NCBI GenBank assembly: GCA_964036045.1
Contig: OZ038388.1
Span: 9,462,223-9,526,222, forward strand
Length of the DNA stretch: 64,000 nucleotides
Source of the DNA: Eutreptiella sp. 'Long Island Sound 2002'
Taxonomy: Eukaryota > Euglenozoa > Euglenophyceae > Eutreptiales > Eutreptiaceae
Direction: 5' to 3'
Shown here: positions 31,332 to 43,244 of the stretch, piece by piece
Layout: each line of letters begins with the position of its first letter
Numbering within the stretch: position 1 is the first letter of the stretch
Program-made: the position numbers and the translations under genes
Notes under the pieces: model-generated
The model's database searches: none
Told to the model about the DNA's origin: nothing
The model's input: only the letters and a program-made list of their open reading frames with translations

Positions 31332-31398
31332 AATCTAAACTGTTCAACGGTCAGAACATTGGTCTTATGAGCTAAAGACATGGGTTCAATGAATTCAT
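31332..31398 (+). tRNA. tRNA-like sequence, degenerate (possible Ile-UAU relic)
   Basis: D-stem GTTC/GAAC with loop AACGGTCA, anticodon stem TTGGT/GCTAA with loop CTTATGA (anticodon TAT), then GGGTTCAAT in T-loop position. The T-stem pairs poorly and no 7-bp acceptor stem closes it. Most likely a tRNA pseudogene or a tRNA-derived SINE fragment. Confidence 0.25.
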
Positions 31399-31560
31399 GC
31401 AGTTCTATGCAAATGTGCAAGCCATGAATCTGTGCGTCGGTGGTGCGAAAAATTTCGTGGTGGATCTTTTTTCCAAACTCACACTCCGCTAATTTTGTTT
31501 TTCGACCGTGCATGTAATGTAACAGGTTAGTTGGTTGTAGGGTGCTGCAACGGCGGCTGT

Positions 31561-32088
31561 TCAACATGATTGCCCCTCTGCTGCAAGCCACGGACCGGGG
31601 CACCCGTGTGTCCAACCAGCCATCTGATTGATTCCCTTGTGTTCTTTCCAGTGTACCACACATGACCCTCGGCCAGTGGCAACGCTACAACCACTGAGAA
31701 CCCCAGCCCACCCACCAGCGCTATCTACTAGGGTCCGAAATGACTTGCCGTCACGCTGTGGATCCAGGCCACGGGCCTGCAAAAGCTGCAACGCCACTTG
31801 CAGACAGTTGGTATGTGTAATGGGGTTGGTCTGGGCGGGGCTACTGGCAGTGGCACTCTGACTGGGCACAGGTACTGGGCGGGTGGTGGCACTGGCACTC
31901 ACCACACTGGGCACTGGCACCGGGCGGGTGGTGGCACTGGCACTCACCACACTGGGCACTGGCACCGGGCGGGTGTCGGCACTCTGTGACTGTTGTTGGG
32001 GTTGTGGTGGTTGTAGATAACCTCGCCTATACAACCACCACAAGGCAGCAAAGATCAGTACAACAATGAGCAGCCGTGATGTGGCCAT
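31561..32088 (-). CDS. N-terminally anchored protein with Pro/Val repeats
   Basis: ATG at 32088. Residues 5-22 form a membrane helix (LLIVVLIFAALWWLYRRG) with basic residues after it, so the bulk is probably outside the membrane on one side. Gln/Pro-rich sequence follows, then 15-residue repeats TRPVPVPSVVSASAT (two full copies, one partial). The C-terminal region contains NCLQVALQLLQARGLDP and TLVDSAGGWAGVLSGCSV. The layout recalls small virion membrane proteins of large DNA viruses, which is only an analogy. A further minus-strand frame (31229-31663) overlaps its end and may be the continuation after a frame change. Confidence 0.45.
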   Translation of the reverse strand: MATSRLLIVVLIFAALWWLYRRGYLQPPQPQQQSQSADTRPVPVPSVVSASATTRPVPVPSVVSASATTRPVPVPSQSATASSPAQTNPITHTNCLQVALQLLQARGLDPQRDGKSFRTLVDSAGGWAGVLSGCSVATGRGSCVVHWKEHKGINQMAGWTHGCPGPWLAAEGQSC

Positions 32089-32150
32089 ATGTTGGACAAA
32101 CCGGCTTTTTACAAAATGTGAACAGAGGCACGAATGTTCTTGATTAGTGC

Positions 32151-32222
32151 ACTAGATATTTTGATGAACCCTTGCAGGTTTTGAAGTTGAAAACCCAAAC
32201 CAAAGCAGCACATAGAGCAAGA
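32151..32222 (-). repeat. Dispersed 70-bp element (inverted copy of 4165-4242)
   Basis: The reverse complement matches the DNA upstream of gag: TGCTGCTTTGGTT, GGGTTTTCAACT, AAAACCTGCA and CATCAAAATATCTAG occur in the same order. The similarity stops at both sides. It could be the 3' end of an LTR, or a small structured RNA, since GGTTTT and AAAACC can pair. Confidence 0.7.
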
Positions 32223-32567
32223 ACGACAGAAAGGGGACTGAACAATTTTTTATTGACGTAGGAAAAAAACAAAAGGTCAGACAAAAATTATTCCAAACAG
32301 ATCCGGCAAGCAAATTTCATGGCAAATCCAAAGATGTGTGCCCAAATGGAGCTCACGTGCGCACTGTTCACGCGCATAGAGGAGTGCTGAATTGAACCAC
32401 CTGGGAATTTTACGAAGTTTCATTTGGTGAATGCACTGAAAGTTCAGTACTGGCCAGTACGGTAACACTCCTAGAACAGAACATTCACACGGCAATTGCA
32501 GAACTGGTAGGGAAAGCAATGAACATTGTAGATGACGGAATGGGCTGGGCTAATTCTGGAAGAATGA
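32223..32567. other. Intergenic region
   Basis: No gene seen. Starts with an AT-rich stretch (ATTTTTTATTGACG) that may contain the 3' signals of the flanking convergent or minus-strand genes. Confidence 0.35.
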
Positions 32568-33605
32568 TCACGCATTAGCACTTGGGGGACGACGACGATG
32601 ATGAGACACCACCAAATCATGTTGCATTTTGCGGATGATTTTACGTTGCTTTGATGCCTCTCGGTTTAGTTGCTGCACTTTTTGCTGTAGTTCCTGTATC
32701 ACCTGGTGCTTGTCCACAAAGAGTTCCTCCTCGGCGTCTTCCTCCTCGGCGTCTTCCTCCTCGGCGTCTTCCTCCTTGGCGTCTTCCTCCCCCGCGTCTT
32801 CGTCTTTTGTTGGTCCTGTGTCATCTTTCTGCTGCATCTGTGTGTCAAACCCCTTGCTGGTGTCACGTGCACATGTCACCACTTTCTGCACATCAGTTAT
32901 GGTTTCCGGGGCCAGTATGATGACCTCTGCTGCACGACCCTTTGAATGCCTAATAGGCCGTTGTGTGTCGTCTGCTGACGGTAATTCATCTTTGAATGCC
33001 CCACGCATAACATTGACAGGTGGTACGCGCATAGGTGCAGTCATGTGTAGCAGATATAGTAGTGCTATGAGGAAATCATCAGGCCAGCGAGTGCGCCAAT
33101 CCTTTGCCAGTTGCTGTCTCTTCCACGCCTCGTAATAGGATGTAGTGGGACCAGCCATGCCTTCGTCAAGCCTCTTACCGCCAGACATACCAGCAATGGC
33201 GCATTTGAAGATATGGCAGAGGCGGTTTGTACGTTCAATTACACGGAGCGCTGTGAAATACAAGTAACGGGTACCGGGCCGTATACACATTTTGTAGACC
33301 GGTCCGTTCATGGCATAGTGTGTTGCAACAAGGCAGTTTGGTGTAGTGAAGAATGGGTATGTGATACGCTCGGTGAATTCATCAACAGTTGCCTCGTACG
33401 GTAATGAGCGTTCACCACGATACCTACAGTTGTATTCGCGTATCCAGCGTCGCTCCTGTACGTACTTCCGGAACCATGCCTCAACACTGTACCACAGGGA
33501 TACGTGATCTACATGAGGAAGATTGGCTAGTTCATCGTATGTAAAAATCCCCTCCAGGTAGGCAGCATGTCGACGCAGGGTATCTTCATCAAGAGTTGAA
33601 CCCAT
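32568..33605 (-). CDS. Hypothetical protein, 345 residues, intact, acidic repeat plus coiled coil
   Basis: ATG at 33605, stop at 32568. Residues 1-210 are a folded-looking region rich in aromatic residues (YLEGIFTYDELANLP, SLWYSVEAWFRKYVQERRW, RYLYFTALRVIERTNRLCHI, WPDDFLIALLYLLHMTAP). Residues 265-305 are an acidic repeat built on EEEDA, encoded by a 15-bp tandem repeat. The end is a coiled coil (HQVIQELQQKVQQLNREASK) with a basic tail. The gene is divergent from the ARID gene across a 95-bp spacer. The frame is undamaged. No family recognised. Confidence 0.62.
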   Translation of the reverse strand: MGSTLDEDTLRRHAAYLEGIFTYDELANLPHVDHVSLWYSVEAWFRKYVQERRWIREYNCRYRGERSLPYEATVDEFTERITYPFFTTPNCLVATHYAMNGPVYKMCIRPGTRYLYFTALRVIERTNRLCHIFKCAIAGMSGGKRLDEGMAGPTTSYYEAWKRQQLAKDWRTRWPDDFLIALLYLLHMTAPMRVPPVNVMRGAFKDELPSADDTQRPIRHSKGRAAEVIILAPETITDVQKVVTCARDTSKGFDTQMQQKDDTGPTKDEDAGEEDAKEEDAEEEDAEEEDAEEELFVDKHQVIQELQQKVQQLNREASKQRKIIRKMQHDLVVSHHRRRPPSANA

Positions 33606-33699
33606 CCTTTTTCACCTACTCTTTTTACTCTACGGTTACTTACATTTCATTTTAATTACAGAACATTCCGTGTGCATTGCTTAGTCGATTTGTACAGCA

Positions 33700-34970
33700 T
33701 GCAGGCTATCACCCTTCGGGTATCGCAGCTGTGTGAATCGCGCGTATTCGATCTGCGTTGTCAGTTGGAGGGGATCAGTATGGGCAATCTAATTATTCCT
33801 GTTTATATACTCTTTACTGCTCTTCACGAGTCCGCTGTGATGGTGGAAGACTTTTTGACAATGCAGGTTTCTGACAATGCACTGTCGCCGTCACGGTTGT
33901 TGGTGGTGTGGTAGTTATGTCTTCGTTGTGTTACAGGGGATGATCAACATTATCGGGACAACGGTTCAATGGAGGGGCTTGCATCCATCATTCCAGCTAC
34001 CACCCTCTGTTCCGGTGGACACGTTACCGCGCTCCGTCATCGTAAACGAGTTTGTGCCCTGCGAGATGTGCAGTTACAAGAACATTTTCACACGGAAGCA
34101 CTGTGTGAATTGTAAGCAGCCATTTAAAGGAATTAAAGGTATGTGCCTGCCGAGTGTACATGAGGGTGAATGCTGGTGGTGATGATATGATCATGCCTGC
34201 TGTTAACAATCAGGTGGAGCCCTCAATGCGCATCATGGCAATGATGGCAAGGTGGATGACTCTTCGACTGTCGTGCTTGGCTCAAATGAAGCAAAGGTGG
34301 CCGATCGGTGGTGCCAAGGCTTACGCGCTCCGTGGCAAGAGAGAATCGGGTGTCCCTCTGGGGTATCCAAGTGCTCGCCCTCGTTCACGGAACGTCGAGC
34401 ACGTGGGCACACCGCCAGGATCAGTGGTCAGGTGAATAAGGTGTGATGACTGTTGTCAATGGGTGAATCGGATGTTGCATACCTGCCTGCTGCACCCTGG
34501 ACCTGTAAGGATAATACCTGGAATATCGGGTTGGCCCGTTGCTTTTCTGAGAAGGAATTTGAATCTGTTTATGTAGCATGGTGGGTTGAGACCTTTGATA
34601 ATCAACCGGTCCTGCATGGCAAGAGACTGGACTTTTGGCATGTATATAGCAAGGTGTCACAGTTGGGTGGTTGGTCGACTGTGACAGGCAACAATTGGCA
34701 TACCATGTTCACCCGAAATTATCACCATAGCAACTCTCGTCGCTATATTTGAGGTACCTATATGACTTTGAGTGTGCGCATTTTCGTGGCAAGCGCTATG
34801 ATACAAAAGATGAAGGGGCAAAGCTGTGGTCACCTGTGGGTGTTTCCTTGAAGCGCAAGCTCCGTGATGCGTTTCCTCCGGTTGACAGTCAGATGGTGTT
34901 GGTGAATGCTCCCACCAATGTTGTTCAATGTGGCACAAAGGCCAGGCTTCAGGCTTCAGGCTTGCATTGA
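33700..34970 (+). CDS. RanBP2-type zinc finger plus ARID DNA-binding domain protein, four exons, one frameshift
   Basis: Predicted exons: about 33700-33866, 33937-34138, 34214-34431 and 34510-34970, with phases 0, 1, 0. Exon 2 encodes C-x2-C-x3-N-x6-C-x2-C (PCEMCSYKNIFTRKHCVNC), exactly the RanBP2-type finger spacing. Exon 4 encodes an ARID/BRIGHT domain: CFSEKEFESVYVAWWVE, GKRLDFWHVYSKVSQLGGWS, TVTGNNWHTMF, then LRYLYDFECAHF. ARID domains bind DNA in chromatin regulators. Between SRRYI and LRYLYDF the frame shifts near 34750, so this copy may be inactive, unless the shift is a sequencing error. Exon 1 is the least certain. Confidence 0.62.
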
Positions 34971-35068
34971 GATGCTGTGTTTTTTTTGTCATTACCATTC
35001 CGCTGGTCTTGATTTCATGTTTGACGTTTAATGCATGCGTATGATACCCTTTCTGTCTGTAGAAAACC

Positions 35069-35485
35069 ATGACTAATTCCAACAACATGGTGGTCTGGAT
35101 TGTACTGTGTTTTGTCCTTGGTGTATTTCCGTGTGCACTCTACGTATTCAACAAAATACACCAGCGGAATGGAGTTCTTGCAACATGTCTATCACGGCAT
35201 GTCATCGATTTGACGTATTGGAGACTAGGCCACTTTCTTCTGCACTTTGTGTGTGGCTTACTGTTTCCTGATTGTTGCACTGTGTTCTTTGCATTGGGGT
35301 GTACATGGGAAGTCTATGAGGTGGTCATGGGCGTGTGTACCAGTAAAATGGCTTTTTTGGCCCCTCGCTTTCCCTTGGAAAATCTGGCGGATGTTGTGTG
35401 CAATGTCAGAGGATTCATGTGTGGCTCATATGTGGCTCAAATTACAAAGGACCAATCAGAAAACAGAGTGGGTTGGCCTTCCTGA
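35069..35485 (+). CDS. Polytopic membrane protein with GH...GLLFPD...WEVYE motif
   Basis: An intact ATG frame of 138 codons. Residues 7-27 form a first helix (VVWIVLCFVLGVFPCALYVF). A second hydrophobic region has WRLGHFLLHFVCGLLFPD, then VFFALGCTWEVYEVV. The set of conserved GH, G-x2-FPD and W-E-x2-E is one I associate with small membrane proteins of giant viruses and some bacteria. The C-terminal half (SKMAFLAPRFPLENLADVVC) ends with NVRGFMCGSYVAQ. Function unknown. Confidence 0.5.
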   Translation: MTNSNNMVVWIVLCFVLGVFPCALYVFNKIHQRNGVLATCLSRHVIDLTYWRLGHFLLHFVCGLLFPDCCTVFFALGCTWEVYEVVMGVCTSKMAFLAPRFPLENLADVVCNVRGFMCGSYVAQITKDQSENRVGWPS

Positions 35486-35528
35486 TATTCCTATGTAGTC
35501 AAGCTACAGCCCACGTACAGACAGACAC

Positions 35529-35817
35529 ATATGGATAAGGATCCGGGCTGGTTACGTTGGGAAAAGCAGGACAAGGAGCAGGAGGGGATTGAGTTGAGCA
35601 GAACAATACGAGCATGCAGGTGGGTTGGCAAACAACACCTACAAACAACAGGCCCTTTTGGAAATTTAGACCCCCCCCCGTAGGGATTTATCGATACCTG
35701 GAGGTATCTTGGCGAGTTTGCACAACATGTTTGTTCATTTAATGATGTCCCAGGTGTGGATTCTTCCTTGTTATTCATAGAAGCCTGGGAAAAGCCATGG
35801 ATACCTTTGCTCCCACT
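35529..35817 (+). pseudogene. 5' part of a spliced gene cut by a repeat unit
   Basis: ATG 35529 opens KDPGWLRWEKQDKEQEGIEL and RTIRAC, ending at donor GCAG|GTGGGT (35620). Acceptor GATGTCCCAG at 35753 leads in frame to CGFFLVIHRSLGKAMDTFAP. At about 35818 the sequence turns into the repeat-unit DNA that also occurs at 39.6 and 62.5 kb, so the rest of the gene is missing. Confidence 0.3.
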
Positions 35818-36700
35818 CTACGAAACCAAGCACGGAGCGTATCTTGGGCTACGTGGCTCAAATCTTAATTCCGAAGGCACCTAGTCCACCCGCAACCCCC
35901 CACTTTTTGTGGTCTTCAAGCCTCAGAATTGACGAACGAGACACCTAGACCCCCGTACCAGTGGTCACTTGGTCGAGCCGGAGGGCAGCCAGGCCCGTGC
36001 ACGGTGGGGGGCCAACGGTGGGTCCACCAGGGTCCCCGGGGCGAAAAAAATCATTGTTTCCAAAGTTGTTCCTAGACCACTTGGGATGCTCAAACAAGTG
36101 TTTTTAGGCCGTTTTGAGCCCGTGGTGGCACGTTTTGGGCCACAGAAGATCGCAAAATGCATTGAAAACGGGCTGTTTTGCAACCAAGAATGGGTAAAAA
36201 ATGGGTGAAAAAGGCGTTTTTCCAAAGGTGATCCAGGACCAAGTGGTTTTAGCCCATTTTAAGCCCGTGGTGACGCATTTTGGCCCACGGAAAATACCAT
36301 AATGCCTTGAAACTGCGCCGTTTTGGGACCAAAAGTGGGTCAAAAATGGGTCAAAAACACGTTTTTTTTTAAATCATCGTGAACCATTTGGGATGGTCAA
36401 ACAAGTGTTTTTAGCCCATTCTGAGCCCGTAGTGACGCGTTTTGGCCCATGGAAACTCCCAAAATGCCTTGAAATTGCACCCTTTGGGGACCAAAAATGG
36501 GTCAAAACTGGGTCAAAACCGCATTTTTCCAAAAGTGATCTTGAACCATTTGGCATGCTCAAACAAGTGTTTTGAGCCCATTTGGAGCCCGTCGTCATAG
36601 GGGTTAGGGCCTTCCACCACCTGAATGCACAGAGTTGTGTCTCTCGCACGTGCTATAGAGCCGTATGGTGGAGCCACCTAGAGTTGGGGAGAGGGGTGTA
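35818..36700 (-). repeat. Repeat-unit family, unit L (inverted)
   Basis: Non-coding DNA shared with units at 36.7-40.9 kb and 62.1-63.0 kb. It has a unique half (GTCCACCCGCAACC, GTACCAGTGGTCACTTGG, GTCCCCGGGGCG) and an array of 150-bp blocks (CTCAAACAAGTGTTTTTAGC, then CACGTTTTGGGCC-like and AAATGGGTCAAAA). It ends on the right in GGGGAGAGGGGTGTAG before the palindrome. Apparent frames across it are repeat artefacts. Confidence 0.8.
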
Positions 36701-36759
36701 GATTGGAGGATATATATATATATATATCCTCCAATCTACACCCCTCTCCCAACTCTAGG
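36677..36759. repeat. Near-perfect palindrome with TA core
   Basis: Left arm 36677-36710 and right arm 36727-36759 are reverse complements except for one G (GGGG against GGG). The core is alternating TA. The arms begin CCTAGAGTTGGG and contain GAGAGGGGTGTAGATTGGAG. It can form a cruciform of about 33 bp per arm. Outside it both sides continue with GTGGAGCCAC, offset by about 7 bp. Confidence 0.92.
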
Positions 36760-37940
36760 TCTGTATGTGGCTCCACCACACGGCTCCAAGGTACGTGCGA
36801 AGGGCACAAAGTGGTCCATACATGTGGTGGAAGGGGCTCAACTCGGTCAAAAACAGGCTCAAAACGGGCTAAAAACACTTGTTTGAGCATCCCAAATGGT
36901 CCGGGATCACTTTTGGAAAAACGCATTTTTGACCCATTTTTGACCCATTTTTGGTCCCAATATCGCCCATTTTCAAGGCATTTTGGGATTCTCCATGAGC
37001 CAGAACAGGTCACCATGGGCTCAATATGGGGTAAAACGACTTGTTTGAGCATCCCGAATGGTCCAGGATCATTTTTGGAAAAACGCGTTTTTGTCCCATT
37101 TTTGACCCATTGTTGGTCCCAAAACGGCCCATTTTCAAGGCATTTTGGGATTTTCCATGGCTCAAAACGCGCCACCGCGGGCTCAAAACGGCCCAAAAAC
37201 ACTTGTCTGAGCATCCCAAGTGGTCTAGGAACAACTTTGGAAAAAATGACTTTTTTGGCCCCCGGGACCCTGGTGGACCCACCGTTGGCCCCCACTGTGC
37301 GTGGGCTGGCCGGCCTTCCGGCTGCACCAAGTGACCACTAGTGAGGGGGTCTACGTGTCTCGTTGGGCGATTCTGAGGCTTGGAAACAACAAAGAGAGGG
37401 GGGCTGCGGGTGGACTAGGTGCCCTCGGAATTCGTTTTTGAGCCACGTAGCCCAAGATACGGCCCGTTCTTGGTTTCCGAGTGTTGGTGCACATTGCCAG
37501 GTTTTGGGGCTTCTTGGCGCCTTTTTGGGCCATTTCTCGGACATATCGTGGAGTTAGAGGGCACCAAAGGTCCCTTGGTCACGGGAAAGTCAAGACACAC
37601 GTGGAGTGTAGCAGCCGTATGCCTTCGTTTGGCTGTTTTGAACCCTTACTAGGGCTGTTTTTTGGGCGAAAAATGGCTGTTTTTGGCCCAAAGCTGCGCA
37701 GATTTGGGAGGGCACCTCCCGACTTGGCGCCACCGCCGCGGGCCGCCACCGGTAAGTTTTGGGCTCAAAACTTGGATTTGGCAAGGGCACCACCCAGGCT
37801 GTAGGAGGGCTAATGTAGAGTCAGGCCGAAGACCTTGGGAAGGTGCAATGGCCAAAACAGCACGGAGACGTGCTTGTTGTTGCTTGTTGTTGCTTGTTGC
37901 TTGTTGCTTGTTAGCTAAATTTAAGGGGAGAGGGGTGTAG
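36736..37940 (+). repeat. Repeat-unit family, unit 1 (complete, terminal inverted repeats)
   Basis: Begins CTACACCCCTCTCCC and ends with its reverse complement GGGAGAGGGGTGTAG, with TA tracts outside both ends. Inside are two to three 150-bp blocks, a 0.5 kb GC-rich segment, and an end rich in TTGTTGC. No transposase or other gene. Terminal inverted repeats plus TA flanks fit a non-autonomous DNA transposon of Tc1/mariner-like target choice. Confidence 0.65.
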
Positions 37941-37957
37941 TAATATATGTATGTATG

Positions 37958-38010
37958 TATATATATATATATATATATATATAGATATATATATATATAT
38001 ATATATATCC
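37958..38010. repeat. TA microsatellite between units 1 and 2
   Basis: About 50 bp of TA with occasional GT and GA interruptions, directly bounded by the ends of two repeat units. Confidence 0.9.
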
Positions 38011-38014
38011 TCCA

Positions 38015-39088
38015 ACCTACACCCCTCTCCCAACTCTACGTGGCTCCACCACACAGCTCTAAGGTACGTGCGAAGGGCACAAAGTGGTGCATACATGTGG
38101 TGGATAGGGCTAAACTCGGTCAAAACGGGCTCAAAACGGGCTCAAAACGGGCTAAAAACACTTGTTTGAGCATGCCAAATGGTCCGGGATCACTTTTGGA
38201 AAAACGCGTTTTTGACCCATTTTTGACCCATTCTTGGTCCCAAAATGGCCCATTTTCAAGGCATTTTGGGATTTTCCATGAGCCAAAACCTGTCGCCACG
38301 GGCTCAAAGTGGGCTAAAACCACTTGTTTGAGCATCATAAATGGTCCATGATCATTTTTGGAAAAATGTGTCTTTGGCCCATTTTTGACCCATTGTTGGT
38401 CCCAAAACGGCCCATTGTCAAGGTATTTAGGGATTTTCCATGGCCCGAAACGCGCCACCACGGGCTCAAAACGGCCTAAAAACACTTGCTTGAGCATCCC
38501 AAGTGGTCTAGGAACAACTTTGGAAAAAAAATTATTTTCGGCCCGGGGACCCCGGTAGACCCACCGTTGGCCCCGACTGTGCGTGGACTGGCCGGCCCTC
38601 CGGCTCCACCAAGTGACCACTGGTACGGGGGTCTAGGTGGCTCCTTGGGCGTTTCTGAGGCTTGAAAACCATAAAAAGTGGGGGGTTGCGGGTGGACTAG
38701 GTGCCCTCGGAAATCATTTTTGAGCCACGTAGCCCAAGATACGGCCCGTGCTTGGTTTCGGGGGGCTGGTGCACATTGCGCAGTTTTTGGGGCTTTTTGG
38801 CGCCTTTTTGGGCCGTTCCCCGGACATATCGTGGAGTTAGAGGGCACCAAAGGTCCACTGGTCACGGGAAAGTCAAGCCGCACATGCAGTGTAGCAGCCG
38901 CTTGCCTTCGTTTGGCTATTTTGAACCCTTACTAGGGCTGTTTTGGGCGAAAAATGGCTGTTTTTGGCCGAAAACTGCGGAGATTTGGGAGGGCACCTCC
39001 CAACTTGGCGCCACCGCCCCGGGCCGCCAGCAGTGAAATTTTGGCTCAAAACTTGGATTTGGCAAGGGCTCCACCTAGGCGGTAGGAT
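38015..39088 (+). repeat. Repeat-unit family, unit 2 (right end missing)
   Basis: Starts CTACACCCCTCTCCC like unit 1 and has the same order of blocks. It breaks off at GGCGGTAGGATA, directly into a long TA tract, before the TTGTTGC-rich end and the terminal repeat. Confidence 0.75.
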
Positions 39089-40933
<1,845 letters not shown>

Positions 40934-40961
40934 TATATATATATATATATATATATATAGT
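40934..40961. repeat. TA tract at the 3' junction of the LINE
   Basis: About 26 bp of TA on the + strand, directly followed by AGTCATAGTCATAGTCATAA. On the minus (LINE) strand this reads as three TATGAC units running into (TA)n. Confidence 0.85.
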
Positions 40962-43244
40962 CATAGTCATAGTCATAACCACTTATCATGCCGTCTACTG
41001 GAGTTACCGGGCATCTCGCGCCGACAGGTGGTTCCTGCCTCGCTCGATCCCGTGGGTCCCAGGGCTGCCTGAGGTGGCCCACAGCATGACGGAGGACCCA
41101 GAGGACCGGGGATACCGGGCAACCAGGCTTTGGGGGCAGTGGCAACTGCAAAGCGTTAGCATTAGCAACGGCGACGGACGCTGGCCCGTTTGTTCGCCGG
41201 GGGTAAGGGGGCAAGGCAAAGCAGCGCAGCAGCATCGCAACAAGCAGAAAGCAAGGGCACCTCTGTCCGTCGCAAAGCAGCAACCAAGGAACAAAGCAGC
41301 ACGCATGCGGCGAAGCGAGAGCTGACCCTCCGTCGTTCGCGTACCCCCGCCACTGTGGAGACACCCAACACTCATGACCCTACGTAATCCATTGCCGTCC
41401 GCGTCCTCGAAACTGCCCACCACCCCTGACTCCACGTATCCCTCTGTCAGCACGCAACAGCCCGTATGTGCATAGCCAGGATTTCTGGGAGGCTCCAGCC
41501 TAGCCTGGCCCTCAGCTTTCATCGCCCCCATGTCTCCACATTGTACGCCACCTTCCCACCGCACCAGTCCCCTAGTATAGTACAGGAACACGTTACCAAT
41601 TCCACGTCCCCGTGGCCCTGTGCTGCCCCCACACCCCAGATATATACCATGCTGGCACCCCATGTCAGGGGCCAGCGCCCAATCTGCTTCGAGGTATCCA
41701 CTTGCCCACATATAATATATCTTGAGGGTCTACAGAGGGGGACGCCGGCCGCTTCGCGACGGGAGTGGCGCAACCCGTGAATATCGCTGGCTGGGATTCG
41801 GGCTGGTGGGTGCCGTAGCTTGGTTATCGACCCCCTGTAGGGGTACCCACCAGAGGCTCGTCCCGGGCCGTGGTTACCAGGTGCCCCTCATCTGGCCCAC
41901 ATACAATGCCCTGGCGCCTACCCTTGACCCTTACCTGCACTGATTGGCCAGCTTCCGTGGTTGCGCCTCTTCCGCCACAGCAGCGGCCAGGCCGCAGGTT
42001 CGGCCCCCACCGACGACGTGGCGAGCCTACTTATAGCATTGGCCCGCGCGTCACCCCACTCAGCATGCCGCTCCCCTGCCCTCCTCGCCTCTAGCCGACC
42101 GGACTGTCGCCCCCCAGGGGTAAGCCGTTACAGTGGTGAGGCGACTGCATACTCTCCACTACGACGCCGCGCAGTACCGCCGTTGCGACGCCGACGCCAC
42201 CTGCTAGCCGCCACGACACTCACCACTGCAACCACAAGGCCATGGTCAGAGGATAGACTATGTACATGCCCGCAGGCACGGTCCGCCTAGTCTGTTAACG
42301 GGGCCAGGGGATGCCCCCGCGCTCCCCCTGAGTTGTTAGAGGGGTCAGGGGGACACCCCAGTACCGCCATGCATCCCCGTGCTCCCCCACTGTACGGTTC
42401 CCCAGTACCGCCGCGTTCCCCCACCGTACGGACCCCAGTACCGCCGCGTACCCCCACCATACGGTCCCCAGTACCGCCGCGTATACCCCCACGATGCCAG
42501 TACACCGTCATCTGGAACTTCCCCGCTGCTCCCCCACTGTACGGTTCCCCAGTACCGCCGCGTACCCCCACCGTACGGATCCCAGTACCGCCTCGTTTAC
42601 CCCCAAGACTCCAGTACTCCGTCACCTGGAACTCCACGTGCCCCCTGTGAGCGCTCCTCCCAGGCTGCCATGCCGTCTCCACGACGCCCGCCATACTGTC
42701 CCCCTGACGACCCCACTGTCATAACCTTCCACGCACACATCTTCGCCCCGTTGCCGCTCCTGGGGCCTGCAGGCTGACCCCGCAACCCCGCGTAACACTC
42801 CCAGGGGGCGCCGCAGCGCTGTAACCCCCATACAACTCCGTGCACCCCCGGTGTATCCCGAGCAACCACTCTCAACACTGCCGTAGCCGGGCCGCCAGTA
42901 GAGACCCCGGTGCCATGGGAATACCCTACAGGGGTTTGGGCCTTATTACCCTGGTCGGGACGACCCATGACACCTCACTGTTGTATGCGGCGACCCGGGG
43001 CAGGCGGGTGAAGCATCCCTGTCCGACCCTCATGCACGGGGGCAGTACGGCTCACCATCAGGCTGGCGCGACCTGTCACATCGCGTTGGCCGTCATACGC
43101 CGCCTGCCAGTACCACACAATCAGGCCGCGAAGGCACTGCTTCTCAGGCGCCACTCCCTCCGCTGCGTCCAGCGTAGGGACGGTAGCTGGTGCACCCACA
43201 ATTCCCAACCCCATCAACCTGCACCCCCGGCCCCCACCACTCGG
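40962..43244 (-). other. LINE 3' non-coding region
   Basis: About 2.3 kb between the last ORF2 stop (43245-43247) and the terminal TATGAC units. No frame with a recognisable domain. It includes the 33-bp repeat array at 42370-42640. Confidence 0.5.
42370..42640. repeat. 33-bp tandem repeats in the LINE 3' region
   Basis: CCCAGTACCGCCGCGTACCC followed by CCACCGTACGGT recurs about every 33 bp near 42403, 42436 and 42469. A second cluster near 42529-42600 repeats the CCCCCACTGTACGGTTCCCC start at an offset of 138 bp. Confidence 0.82.
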
